A stretch of DNA of 64,000 nt from positions 4,836,001 through 4,900,000 of the forward strand of contig AP026538.1 in NCBI GenBank assembly GCA_026075535.2, given 5' to 3'. This document shows positions 10,011-20,404 of the stretch, one piece after another; position 1 is the first letter of the stretch, and each line of letters starts with the position of its first letter. Under the pieces are notes generated by a model. It saw only the letters and a program-made list of their open reading frames with translations, was not told the origin of the DNA and ran no database searches. This DNA is from Tricholoma matsutake (lineage: Eukaryota > Basidiomycota > Agaricomycetes > Agaricales > Tricholomataceae). The position numbers and the translations under genes were made by a program.

Positions 10011-11951
10011 AAGAGACTGTCCTTTGTGTATAAACTGTGCTAAGTCTCACAATAATCTGTCCAGTGGGTTCTGTATGCGATAGGGACTTGGAACGAGGCT
10101 GACCTACTATCAGCAGGTTTGAGCACGAGTTGGAATACTTCCTGGCACATGGTATTCCACCATTTAGATAATGAATGCAGTGCCCAATGTCGCTCGTAGT
10201 TTCTCGATATTGATCGATAGCACTCAACGATGGTCGATGATGTTTGATTGTGGTCGTGGTTGTTCGAAGTTGATCAGGGATGTTTGATGTTTGTTCAGAG
10301 GGATCTTAGGGGCTTTCAAGGTAGTCCTACAGTTGTGCGATGTGGTTTCTCAGTACAATCAATGTCGCTGGTGATGTTTCGACGCAGTCGATATGATATT
10401 GCGATCAATAGACTGGGTCGCGCTGCATCTGGGACATCGTAGGAGTTAGCAGATGTGATTAGAATGTGGTTGAAATGGTGAATTGGCCTTTGAGCCAAGG
10501 AGACAACCTATCAACAATATTTCCTGTCCTTATATACCCAAGGAAAGGATGCTCCACATCCAAGACACCAGCAAAGGCCTGATGTTTATAAGGAAAGGTC
10601 CACAAAATCAATACCATCAGGGTTGAGTTTAGCTTAAAATGGAGAGGAATGGCAACCACACACCATTCTAGAGCCAGATCTTGGGATGTTGCTAGGGGAT
10701 GCCAGCAAAATGGAAGAGTTGCAAAATTGAGAGCTTCAAGTAAGATGTTGTCTTGATAAATTTACCCCTCCCTATCATAAATTAACACATTAAGTGGAAG
10801 GAACTTAACATAGAGGTACAGGGCAACCTACTGTCACCTAGCATTGACTGGATCTTGCATCAAATGTCAGGTAACATATGACTCCAGCTCGAGAGCTGGT
10901 TCACCAGTATTCAAATATATTTATAGGAATTATATACATTATAAATGAAATTAAATCTATTTTGCATGGATTTTGCGGGCCTGCTCATGAAGGGCAGTCA
11001 TTAAATGTTTGTTGCACTTTTTATCATCGTTCGTCTCAATACCTTGGCAGAGATGAGCTCCAGCCATTCTCCTGTGAGGCTGTCAGCAGCATTCTCTGTC
11101 CTCTTCACAGTGCCGAAGATAATGATTGGGGTTCCTTGTGGTGATGGGGCACCACAGTTTGCAGAAGAAAGAAAATGATCTCTTGTTCCATGCCCAACTG
11201 GTCGATTGCTTAAGTTTTTGTCAGAGCCAACAAAGTCAACCTACCCTGCAGCGAACCCTCCACAATGGGTAGTCATCCAGCCCAGGTGATCTTGCAACTT
11301 CATCTAAGAGGGTAGTGGTATGACTGATTGATGTGTTGTTATCATCAAGTGAGGGAGCATGCCGCCATGCTGCACTGCAAGAGCATTCCAAAATCCCAGT
11401 TAAAAATTTGCTCAGTCCCTCCTCTTGATTGGGAAGATCCCTCCATGAGACATGCTGCAGAGAAATGCTCTGATCAAGGCTATGGACCCCATTGTCAATG
11501 AAGTTGTCTGGATTTATGTCCATGAGAAGCAATAGCCCATCCCAGAGAATAGTAATGAACCAGGATCCCATTCCCCGCTCTCACTTTCCAAATTATTTCC
11601 ATCGTCCACCCCAGCTTCAATATCAATAAGCAGCAAATGGATCTGGGGACCTGAATTGAATGAGCATCATGTTCTACAACCGAATAACTTCCTCTTATAC
11701 CTGGCTCATACTGGCAATTAAAGCTTCTTGTCTGTGCATAGAATCACAAAGTATCAGCTTATCATTTAGAAAAATGGTATGCAAGAGACTAGGGCTTCAC
11801 TATCTATCCATAGCACCAACACGTCTGCCCTTACGACATTCTATTCATACTTTTGTGTCTTTTGACACTCTTATGGGCTTTTGTTGAACACCGTAACTTA
11901 ATTTATATTCTATGCTACTGACAACAAAAGAAATGGGACTTATGTGGGGTG
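10011..11951. other. No recognised gene
   Basis: About 1.9 kb with short open frames only. A minus-strand frame at 11236-11571 ends in DDYPLWRVRCRVG, faintly reminiscent of Spt5/NGN-type fungal proteins. It is unsupported upstream and downstream, so I do not call a gene. The segment 10190-10290 is rich in short GATG and TTGATC words. Confidence 0.3.
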
Positions 11952-12179
11952 GAAGGTGGTGGTTGGAGACAGAGTGGGAAGGCATGTGAAAGCATCAGAC
12001 ATTTGTTGATGTTGCACAAGATGTTTGAGTTTTGGGTATCCTGGGCTTGCTTAATAGAGAGTTGGCCTTTGTTTTATTTAGCAGGCCCAGGATACCCAAA
12101 ACTCAAACATCTCGTGCAACATCAACAAATGTCCAATGCTTTTGCACGCCCTCCCACTCTGTCTCCAACCACCACCTTC
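11952..12179. mobile_element. Foldback element with about 100-bp arms
   Basis: The left arm (11952-12051) from GAAGGTGGTGGTTGGAGAC to GGGCTTGCT is the near-perfect reverse complement of the right arm (12080-12179). The loop is about 28 bp. Differences are few, such as ACAAGATG against CTCGTGC and a changed ATGTGAAAGC segment. No coding capacity and no clear target duplication are seen. It looks like a foldback MITE. Confidence 0.8.
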
Positions 12180-13900
12180 ATCATTCATTATCCACCCAAG
12201 CCTTCAAGACTCTGTGGATAGTTAGTAGTAGAATAAATATTAAGAATATAAAATAAGTACAACCTTCAAGTTAACCAACTGCCCATCATATTTTGTTGGC
12301 AATGAACACTAGTAAGTGGTCCACATTTATGTGTACATCAATGTTCATGTAAAGATGTCCATAGCCCCCTACCTTCTTGGTTACATGCTCTCCTACTGGA
12401 GTAGGGTGAGTGGTCACCTACTCCAGGTAGTCACATGATCACCTAGTCAGTAGACAGTCATGCATGTGCATAGTCATGATATCACTACAACTACATTGTC
12501 TTGGGCATAGCTAGAGCCTAGGAGACTCGGAACATCTCCACTACAACTGCATATTCCTTGCAGACAAGGATCTACACATCTATGGCTACTTCCTCTCCCT
12601 GTCACCAAACCACTGTCTATGGATGCCAGTTGCTGAACTTCTCCCACCTTTCCAAAAGGTCAACAAAGCTGTATGTTTCTCTGAAATCAAAATAGGGGGG
12701 GTTGGGCACCTAACTCTACTACAGACCTCAAAAAACTTGCTATCCAAGTAACCACTGATGCCAACCACAAGTTTGAGTTGGCCTACAACTCGATGACCTC
12801 GATACCACCTTGGTGATAGTATGATCCATCACCAAGCTTGATGGTTTCGATCTGATGAGTGTTTCAGGGGGGCAGGTGACTGAATGCTACTCCTGATGGC
12901 AATGGGCGATCGGAAAGGCTGTAAAGGGTTCATCGTGAAAGCTGGTAGGTGTTTTTATTTATTCCAGCAGCACAACATCGGTGATATGGAAACATGACAG
13001 AGAAGAAAGGTCAGAATAATTGGCATTCTTGACATGCTTCTCACTCGGCAATACAGAAGTGTGTGTGAATTGTTTGCTCACACGTATGCCCCAAGGTTTG
13101 TATCTTTATTATCTGTCCACACAATCCTCATTACAATTTCAAATAGCCAAGCATCAAAGGCCATAGATGCATGGAAGCAGACCTCATCAGCAAGAAGTGC
13201 CCTAAAATTGTGGCATCTCTCGCACATCCTGATGTGAAACCAGAGCTCTTTGAGGAAGGTTAAGAACAAGCATTGCTAGTAAGTTTGGGTACTTTATGAT
13301 AGTTCAAAGGTTTCTGACATGATCACCATCCTAGGACAAGGCTGTCAGAAGGAGAAATTGAGGTGCCAGTGGAACCTTCATGAATCATTGTAAGAGTGCT
13401 ACGGTTACCTGTACATTTGTATGGGTGCTTACAATAGATTTTGTAGCTCAAATCTATGTAAAATGTTTTGAGTAGTAGTTTTGCTGCTATCAAATAGCAC
13501 CTCTGAAGCTCCATCCCAAAGATACGTGAAGAAATACATGAAGAAAACTAAGGCAACTGATAGGCAGAAACCTGGTAAGATCATGCTGCCTTCTATTGCA
13601 TATCATTGACCCCATTGCAGGTTCCCAACAATCACACTCCCATTCCAGATAGCTCAATTGCTCCTGCCACAATCAACTCGTGGACTATGGCCATGGCAGT
13701 ACTTCTTCTGCTTGTTTGTCCCTTCCATATATTATTGATTTTTAAAATATACTGATGTTGTTACCGTCTGTCAAAGGATCCAGAAGGCAAAGACCCTTCC
13801 TCACTGCTCAGACCTTGATTCAATTTCTGGATCATAGCAACCCTGTTCTTCCCCTTGGAATGCATTGATACCATTACAATATATAAATGTCAACCATGTT
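12180..13900. other. No recognised gene
   Basis: About 1.7 kb of AT-rich sequence with scattered stops in all frames. Short frames, including those at 13034-13237 and 13323-13672, show no domain I recognise. The segment 12405-12560 is rich in CTACTCC, GTCACCTA and CTACAACT words. It may include decayed sequence upstream of the CACTA transposase. Confidence 0.3.
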
Positions 13901-13939
13901 CTCGACTACTGTCTATCAACCTGCCATGGTTAAACATCT

Positions 13940-15199
13940 CTGTTCATGTGGTTGCAACAAATGAATCACTCAAAGGACAGAATCACATCATCTGAATGGA
14001 CAAGGTCCACTACTCCTTGCCTCAAGTGTCCTTTCACAGAGCCAATCATTGGTACACAGTCATGGCCAGGGTTCTCAGCCTCGACGGAAGTCTTCTCACC
14101 AACCTGCAAAACAAGAGCTGGTTGGATGCCTCGGCCCTCTTCAACAAGCCATTGCTTCAAGGCCTGCATCCACAAACAGCCCTCCCCCAATTGGGGAATT
14201 GGCAAGCCCAGTGCCTGACAATGTCCCATACCAATACGTTCAAGGTAGCCCACCACAAATTTATCCGGACGATGGAGATTGCCCCATTGGCGAGGCAGGA
14301 CCATCAGGGGTTGACCATGATACCACCCAACTTGCTATGCCAACTCATGCCAATGCTGCTGGAAGCCATGATGACTATGGCCTGTCCAAGTTACAGCGGT
14401 CTTATCGCATCGCAGATTATGTTGATCAGGTTGGGCAACAGTGGTGGGGATCTAATCATGTTCGGCAGTCTATACTTGATGAGGAGGAGAGTGATGAGGA
14501 AGAGGAAGAGGGGGAGCAGGAACTTAGCAATGAAGAAGAGTTTCCAGATAGTTTTGAGCAGGATGATGAATATGTGATGCTGGGTGCAGAGCCAGGACAA
14601 GAAGGAGTTTCAGTATGGGACCTCCTGGGCAAAGGTTTCTTAAAAGAAGCCTCAAAATTAGGTCTGTCGTTATATTTATTACTGTACTGCTGGCTGATGC
14701 CTTCATAGATGATAAACTTCTGGACGAGAGTGACTTGTCCCTCCTTTGTGCTTATACCCTGAAGGTTGAAGATGGCCTCAAGGAGAAGACATTCAACAAA
14801 CTTTGCTTTGCCTTCCCCCAAGCTTTGATAGACATGTTGAAGAACACCGAGAAACATATCCAGTCCCTCTCAGGTTTCCAGCCTGTGCATTATGATTGTT
14901 GCCCATCCTTGTGCATCTGCTACACTGGCCCATATGAAACCTTGCTGAAATGCCCAAAGTGCAACACTGATTGATGTAAAGCTGATGGGACAACACCTCA
15001 GGTGTATTTTCAGTACTTACCAATTATTCCGCGCCTCCGTGCAATGGTCTCAAATTCCCCCTATGCGAGAAAAATGCAATACAGAGCTAGTCACCAACAT
15101 GACCCCACAAAAGTGACAGATATCTTCGATGGTGCTCATTACTCCCTACTTTGGGAGTCATTTGTCACTATTGGTGGCAAGGAGCTTCTTCTCTGATCC
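13940..15199 (+). pseudogene. CACTA (Tnp2) transposase, N-terminal part
   Basis: This is the N-terminal part of an En/Spm-CACTA transposase. A cysteine-rich start (CSCGC, about 13945) is followed by a proline/serine-rich linker and an acidic stretch of repeated Glu/Asp (14480-14560). A zinc-binding-like CCPSLCICYTGPYETLLKCPKC block follows at about 14890-14970. The segment from LRAMVSNSPYARKMQYRA to ITDIFDG-type residues leads to the catalytic core. There is a stop at about 14972, and frame changes occur near 14640-14710. The gene is cut at 15199 inside the conserved ...SDP... motif by a MITE and resumes at 16041. Confidence 0.75.
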
Positions 15200-16040
15200 T
15201 AGTGTTAAGGTCCAGTCTGTAGGACTGAAAAAAAGACCAAAACTGAACTGAAATGGACCAATTAGGAATGGACCAGTGGTCTATTTATGGACTGGTCTTT
15301 TTCAGTCCAGTTGCTGGTCTTTCATTTTGAAAAATATAGTAGGACCAATGAAAAACCAGTTAAAACCAGTTGCGACCAATCTTTTGTCCCAACGTATGTT
15401 GGACCTTACTCCCACACATATTTACTTCATTTTTGGTCCCTGGATCAGGATCATCAAAAACAGTCAAGAATTGGTTGAGATATGACCAAAAACATTTTTG
15501 TATGAGGATTTTGTTGTATCAGAACAACTTTGATTGCATTGCTTATTACCTGAGCTATAATTTTTTTTGTACAGCTATATGACATCATAGAAGTAACAAC
15601 AACACACATAATCATCTGTACCTTGGGATTTATTCATATAACAGCCCAAATGAGTGCAACTACAAACTACAAATTACAAACTACAAACTGCCACTTGAAT
15701 GCATGTCCTTTCGGTTTTGGCCATATCTCAGTCAAATCTTGACGGAATTGCTTAAATGCTGGATCGGTCTATGGAGCATTACAATCTCTATCCATGAATA
15801 TAATATATATGAGGTAATGGTCATATTTGTTGAGATACATATGGGTTATTTGGCACAATAAATTTTATAACAAAAGACCGGTCCAAACCAGTCTTTTTTC
15901 AGTCCATGGACCAATTAGGACCAGTCCTAAAGGGTCCGGTTGTGGTCCTCCAATATCTGGGTCAGTCCTAGACTGGTTGCAGTTGCCGGTTGCCCCATTT
16001 GGAAGTCAAAAACCAGACTGGACTGGACCTTTAAACACTA
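15200..16040. mobile_element. hAT-type MITE, copy 1 (841 bp)
   Basis: The ends are inverted: TAGTGTTAAGGTCCAGTC at 15200 and GACTGGACCTTTAAACACTA at 16040. The flanking 8-mers are TCTGATCC (15192-15199) and TCTGACCC (16041-16048), which match at 7 of 8 positions. TAGTG ends with 8-bp duplications are typical of hAT elements. Subterminal regions are packed with GGACCA and ACCAGT words, probably transposase-binding sites. The middle contains a short ACAAACT array near 15655-15690. It has no transposase frame, so it is non-autonomous. Excising it restores the CACTA reading frame around SDP. Confidence 0.9.
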
Positions 16041-18130
16041 TCTGACCCTTGTGATATTGCACTTGGTTTGTCCACTGATGGCTTTGGTCCTTTCAAGCAC
16101 TGTACCAAAACTGCATGGCCAATCATCCTATTCAACTACAATCTCCCTCCCAAAGAGTGATCTCTGAAGAAGAATATCATTTCGGTTGGCATAATTCCTG
16201 GACCAAAGAAGCCTGGCGATTTAGATTCATTCCTTTGGCTGCTAGTCCAGGAACTTTTACAGCTGGAGCTTGGTGTCTCTGGATTTTATGCCATCACAAT
16301 GACTGTTTTCCTTCTTCATGCATATCTAGTCATCATCTTTGGTGACATCCCCGCAGTATTGATGATCATGTGCATGAAGGGTCATGATGGTCGTTCCCCA
16401 TGCCACATGTGTGAGATCCAAGGAATTTGTATTCTGTCATCACAGGTGACAATGCATTATGTTCCACTACACTGCAAGAATTTTCCTGACTCACAACACT
16501 GATATGATACAACTGCACTTCCTCCATGAAACCACGCATTGTTTATGGAGCAGGCTCAGGAAGTTCAGTCTGCCCTGACCAATGCAACATCAGATGAACT
16601 TGCAACCAAGTATAGCATCAAGGGTCTGCCCATGCTCAGTGCCCCTTGAGCTCCCTCTCTTTTCCTGTCTCATTCCCCTATGACTTCATGCATCTTATTT
16701 GGACCAACCTCATTCCCAACCTCATTCTTCTTTGGACCAAAAATTTTAAGGACCTTGACCACAATGATGAAGGGTATGTTCTGGCACCAAAGGTGTGGCA
16801 AGCAATCGGGGTGGCCACCCTCGATGTGGGGAAAACTATCCCTGCCACATTTGGATCTATGGTTCCAAATATTGCAGCAGAGAAATTGCAGATGACAGCT
16901 GAAACCCATTCAATCTGGACATTGTATCTCGCCCCTACTCTTCTTAATGGCCAGTTTATCAATGAACAATATTACAAACACTTTGTTCAGTTGGTTCAAC
17001 TTCTTACACTTTGTCTCGAATTTGAAATTACCCAAGATCAAATTGATGACCTTGAGAGAGGTTTCCAGGAGTAGGTCAAGGAGTATGAACGGTACAAGCT
17101 TCTTTCTCTGTGAGATGCCATCTAACAAGTCAACAGAATTTACTATCAACATATGCCCAACCATGTTGTGTGTTGCCTGCTCACAGTTCATGCTCTGCTA
17201 CATATTGCTCCAACCATCAGAGCTATGGGCCCAGTTTGGGCATATTGGGCATTTCTGATGGAGCACCACTGTGGTGAGATCCTGTGCAACATCAGAAGCC
17301 AACGGTTCCCCTATGCAAGCATCAACAAGTACATTACCTCCCAAGCACAGCTGACACACATAACACTTCTGTACAACTTACATGAAAAACTGCAACTCAA
17401 ACCACCTACATCTCATGACGATGTCTGCCTTCCTTCATGTGAGCCCTTCATATGTTGACAAATATGCATGCTTATTGTTATGTACCAGATCCATCATTTA
17501 TCCTCACTCCACCAAAGCAATCCACAGTGACCCTTCCCTTATCCTTGTGGAAGACACTTACTGCAACATTGGCCACTCATTTTGACAAGTCTGCAGCAGT
17601 CATTCACAAGCTTATTCCATGGAACACCCATTTTGTTCAGTACAGTTGAGCACAACAACTTGGGGGTGGAGATACAATGCATGCACACCAACTAAATCCC
17701 CTCAAATCTGACAGTCGACATGTCATTTGTCTGGGTATAGATTCTATCAAACTATTTGAACCACAATATTTAACTATTCGTGTTTCAGTATCAACTTGCT
17801 ATTGACCAATATGCTCGCCAACAAAATCAGACACCAGAATTTGAACTGAAAGATTTCTTTGGGCAAATCCTCCATTTCCTCATTGTAAACATCCCTCCCC
17901 AACCTGAACACAGTATTGAGGCCAAATCCTTCATCCATGCAGCTATTCATGAAGTCAGAATTTCTGAGCCAGCCACAGATCATTGCAGGATTAATTATTA
18001 TCGAGACTTGGGGCCAACAGTATTAGTCAATCTTAACCAGGTGAAGTGTGTAGTCAGGCACATTAAGGACTGTAATAAGTGGGCAATCATTGACCAAAGT
18101 GGATCTCAAGTACAGGTACATGTCACATAA
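16041..18130 (+). pseudogene. CACTA (Tnp2) transposase, C-terminal part
   Basis: The part begins with LGLSTDGFGPFK, TAWPIILFNYNLPP and IIPGPKKPGDLDSFLWLLV, the signature order of the Tnp2 catalytic domain. A HDGRSPCHMC zinc-binding segment follows at about 16385. Downstream are a central domain (16646-17074) and a DUF4218-like region with LTVHALLHIAPTI, MGPVWAYWAF and RFPYASI (17150-17330). The last frame is 17780-18130. Stops (16170, 16500, 16648, 17074, 17112) and frameshifts make it non-functional. No CACTA terminal repeats were found. A SINE-like tail follows at 18131. Confidence 0.8.
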
Positions 18131-18131
18131 C

Positions 18132-18318
18132 CACTGGAGTCCGAGTGGAGTCTGAGTGGAGTCCAATTGAACTACACTAAGTCATGTAGAGTTCAATCCC
18201 CCATTGGAGTCCAACTGGAGTCCAACTGGAGTCCAACTGGAGTCCAACTGGAGTCCAACTGGAGTCCAACTGGAGTCTGAGTGGAGTCCGAGTGGAGTCC
18301 AACTGGAGTCCAAGTGCA
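18132..18318 (-). repeat. GGAGTCCAACT minisatellite
   Basis: At least seven 11-bp GGAGTCCAACT units run in tandem at 18205-18275, flanked by variants (GGAGTCCGAGT, GGAGTCTGAGT). On the minus strand it is the tail of the adjacent SINE-like repeat. Confidence 0.9.
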
Positions 18319-18495
18319 ACCAAATGATAAGTCAATTAGATATGAGCTCAAAGGACTTTGGACTTGGTGAATTTCATAAAGTACCCACAAAATAAATTTG
18401 TGTACTGCAGGAATTGAACTTGAGACCTCACCATGTGGAATCACATGACAAACCAAACAAGTGTGCTCAACCACTTGAGCCACAGGAGATTTATT
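18319..18495 (-). mobile_element. tRNA-headed SINE-like repeat, copy 2
   Basis: On the minus strand it begins with a tRNA-like head. An A-box-like TGGCTCAAGTGGTTGAGC lies at about 18466-18483 and a B-box-like AAGTTCAATTCC at 18410-18421. The body is the one shared with copy 1 (TTTATTTTGTGGGTACTTT), and the minisatellite tail follows. The spacing of A and B boxes is that of an internal pol III promoter. It is not a functional tRNA, because the arms do not fold and the segment runs straight into repeats. Confidence 0.75.
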
Positions 18496-18647
18496 GGGGA
18501 TCAATATAAGGTTTATTTATGACTCAACTTTTCATATTCTTCGAGGAGGCATTTTTTAAACAATTAAGATCAAAAAATTTTAATTAACCACATCCCTCAT
18601 GTAGGACACAAGGGAATGGGTATAATATAATAATAAACAAAAAAAAA

Positions 18648-18782
18648 CCCCTCTCGCATCTTGCGAGAGGGGGGGGATTACTACTATGTACATAAAAAAC
18701 TAAACCCCTCACATTCAGTGCGAGGGGGGGGCAGAGATAAATTAAAAATAATAAAGACCCCTCCCCATGTGGGGTTGGGGGA
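18648..18782. repeat. Array of three GC hairpins
   Basis: Three short stem-loops follow one another. The first is perfect, CCCCTCTCGCA/TGCGAGAGGGG (18648-18658 and 18662-18672). The second, near 18704-18731, is CCCCTCAC...GTGCGAGGGG. The third, near 18757-18782, is CCCCTCCCC...GGGGTTGGGG. All are separated by A-rich spacers of about 30 bp. The regular spacing suggests amplification of one unit. Confidence 0.7.
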
Positions 18783-19240
18783 TGCGGTCTGGGGTGGGTG
18801 TCGTCGCCCACCCCTCCTCGCATGCGTCTGTCGCTGTAGCAAGCTGCACCCGTCATCCACCCTACGAGCAGAGGCTCGTAGGCATGGGGATGGGTGCCGT
18901 GGTTGTTGTAGCCCTGGTCTACCCACCATCCACCCAACAAGCAGGTGCTCGTCAGCATGGGGTGGGTGTGTTGTCAGTTTTGCAGGTCTCCTAGTTCAGA
19001 GGGGTTGGGGGGAGGGGTCAGTGATGTGGCATGCAAGGGAGGGGGTAGGTGGGTGCTTACCAGGTGGGTATCCTGCTCCGCAGGTCTCCTGTTACCCCTC
19101 TGCCGTCTCCTACCCTTTATTGACACCCTCACATCCCGTTTGGATGGGGAGGAGGGGGCTGGCATGGGTGTTGTTGGGTCTGGGTTGATCCCTGTCATTC
19201 TGTGTTGGCGTCGGCATTGCCCTGTTGTTGTTTGCCATCG
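18783..19240. repeat. GC-rich region of diverged hairpin repeats
   Basis: A unit of the form ATCCACCC-YGAGCAG-GCTCGTAGGCATGGGGTGGGTG recurs near 18855, 18925, 19260 and 19355. The first copy holds a perfect palindrome, CTACGAGC/GCTCGTAG (18862-18869 and 18874-18881). On the minus strand the copies encode related peptides (HPHAYEPLLVGW, HPPHACKPLLIGW). The unit is therefore shared with exon 3 of the spliced gene at 19241-19942. Confidence 0.55.
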
Positions 19241-19942
19241 TCACCTCCATTCCACCTGTGATCCACCCCCCGAGCAGTTGCTCAAGGGGCTGGAGGTGGG
19301 TGGTGTGTCATTGGCCCCGTTGCTTCGCGTTCTGGGGGTCCTGGTGACACTCATGATCCACCCTATGAGCAGGGGCTTGCAGGCATGGGGTGGGTGTGTG
19401 GGGTTGTCTCGCGTCTGGCTGTCGGTCATTACCAGTAGAGTAGAACCTACAAAACAAAAGAAACAAGTTAGTTAGTTTATAAAAACAAAAAGCAAACGAA
19501 AAAAACTTACATAGGGCCCAAACGACGCGATCTGCATCGTTTGGGTCTGCATTCCATCCAGTCGGCTCATTTGTGGGTGGTGGCATCGTTACCAGTAGTT
19601 TATAACCTAGAAAACTAAAGAAACTGGTTAGTTAGTTTATAAAAACAGAAAGCAAACAAAAAAAAACTTACCTAGGGCCCAAACAATGCGATCTGTGTTG
19701 TTTGGGCCCACGTTCCATTCATTCAGCTCGTTTGCGGGTGGTGATGATGGCAGATTGGGCATGGGAGCAGTGGCAGTGGGTGTCCATGCAGTGGTGGTGG
19801 TGGTAGAGAGAGGAGGGAGGGAGGCGGCATCAACGGTGGTGGTGGTGAGTGATGAGCTGGCACATTTGATGACGCAGCAATATGCTTTGTCATACACAGC
19901 TGCACCACGGTACCTAATGCAAGTAGATGATGCCTTACACAA
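19241..19942 (-). CDS. Small spliced protein with a duplicated exon-intron unit (hypothetical)
   Basis: The model has three exons: 19942-19672, 19606-19511 and 19446-19241. They join in phase to 190 residues and a TGA stop. Both introns (65 and 64 bp) have GTAAGT donors, a CTAACTAAC branch-site-like motif and YAG acceptors, and are near-copies of each other. Exons 1 and 2 end in the same motif (PNNTDRIVWALG and PNDADRVVWAL), so exon plus intron was duplicated with a period of 160 bp. The product is rich in Ser, Thr and Pro. I recognise no domain. It could be a repeat-derived gene rather than a conserved host gene. The start at 19942 is the first in-frame ATG of an open frame. Confidence 0.4.
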
Positions 19943-20040
19943 GGTACTGTGGTGTAATGGTTATATTGTGCATCATGATTGATTACATAAGCAACCTATG
20001 GGGATCTGGGTTCAATTCCTTTTCTTACACACTTTTTCAG
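19936..20040 (+). mobile_element. tRNA-headed SINE-like repeat, copy 3
   Basis: On the plus strand an A-box-like TGGTGTAATGGTTATATTG starts at 19950, with a perfect GGTTCAATTCC B box at 20009-20019. After CACACTTTTTCAG the sequence enters a GGACTCC minisatellite. The head differs from copies 1 and 2, so it is a separate SINE family that shares the same kind of tail. Confidence 0.7.
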
Positions 20041-20393
20041 TGGAATCTGACTGGACTCCACTCGGACTCCACTTGAACTCCAACCGGACTCCAACCAGAC
20101 TCCAACCAGACTCCAACCAGACTCCAACTGGACTCCAACTGGACTCCAACTGGACTCCAACCAGACTCCAACCAGACTCCACTGGACTCCACTGGACCAG
20201 TCCGAGTGGAATCCGGTGTTTGAGTGGATTCCACTTGGAGTCCAGTTGGACTGGACTGGGACTGGACTGGCAACTTTGCAGGCAGTTGGCTGGTGACCAG
20301 TCCCAGTGGACTCCAGTCGGACTCCAGTTGGACTCCGGTTGGACTCCGGTCAGTCCAGTCAGAGTCCAGTTGGAGTCCACTAGGAAAGGTGGA
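20041..20393 (+). repeat. GGACTCCAAC(T/C) minisatellite
   Basis: Units of 11 bp (GGACTCCAACT and AGACTCCAACC) dominate 20050-20180. The later part (20200-20390) mixes both orientations, with GGAGTCC and GGACTCC, and many TGGACTGG words. Open frames across it are artefacts of the repeat. Confidence 0.85.
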
Positions 20394-20404
20394 GGAGTGT
20401 AAAG

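Noticed and set aside
11236..11571. Spt5/NGN-domain protein fragment (DDYPLWRVRCRVG)
   Set aside because: Only one short motif is suggestive. The flanking frames give no consistent continuation, so no gene is called.
13946..18130. Complete CACTA element with terminal repeats
   Set aside because: I searched by eye for CACTA ends on both sides and found no matching inverted pair, so only the transposase remnant is annotated.
18205..18300. Regular short repeats that could suggest a CRISPR array
   Set aside because: Units are contiguous 11-mers without unique spacers, next to a SINE-like body in a fungal genome. It is a minisatellite.
18405..18490. tRNA gene on the minus strand
   Set aside because: A- and B-box-like motifs are present, but the arms do not pair into a cloverleaf and the sequence runs into a repeat shared with another copy. 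It is a SINE-like head.
18584..19188. Several overlapping long frames in the GC-rich repeat region
   Set aside because: The region is repetitive and GC-rich, which leaves frames open by chance. Only the spliced model at 19241-19942 has independent support from splice sites and phase.
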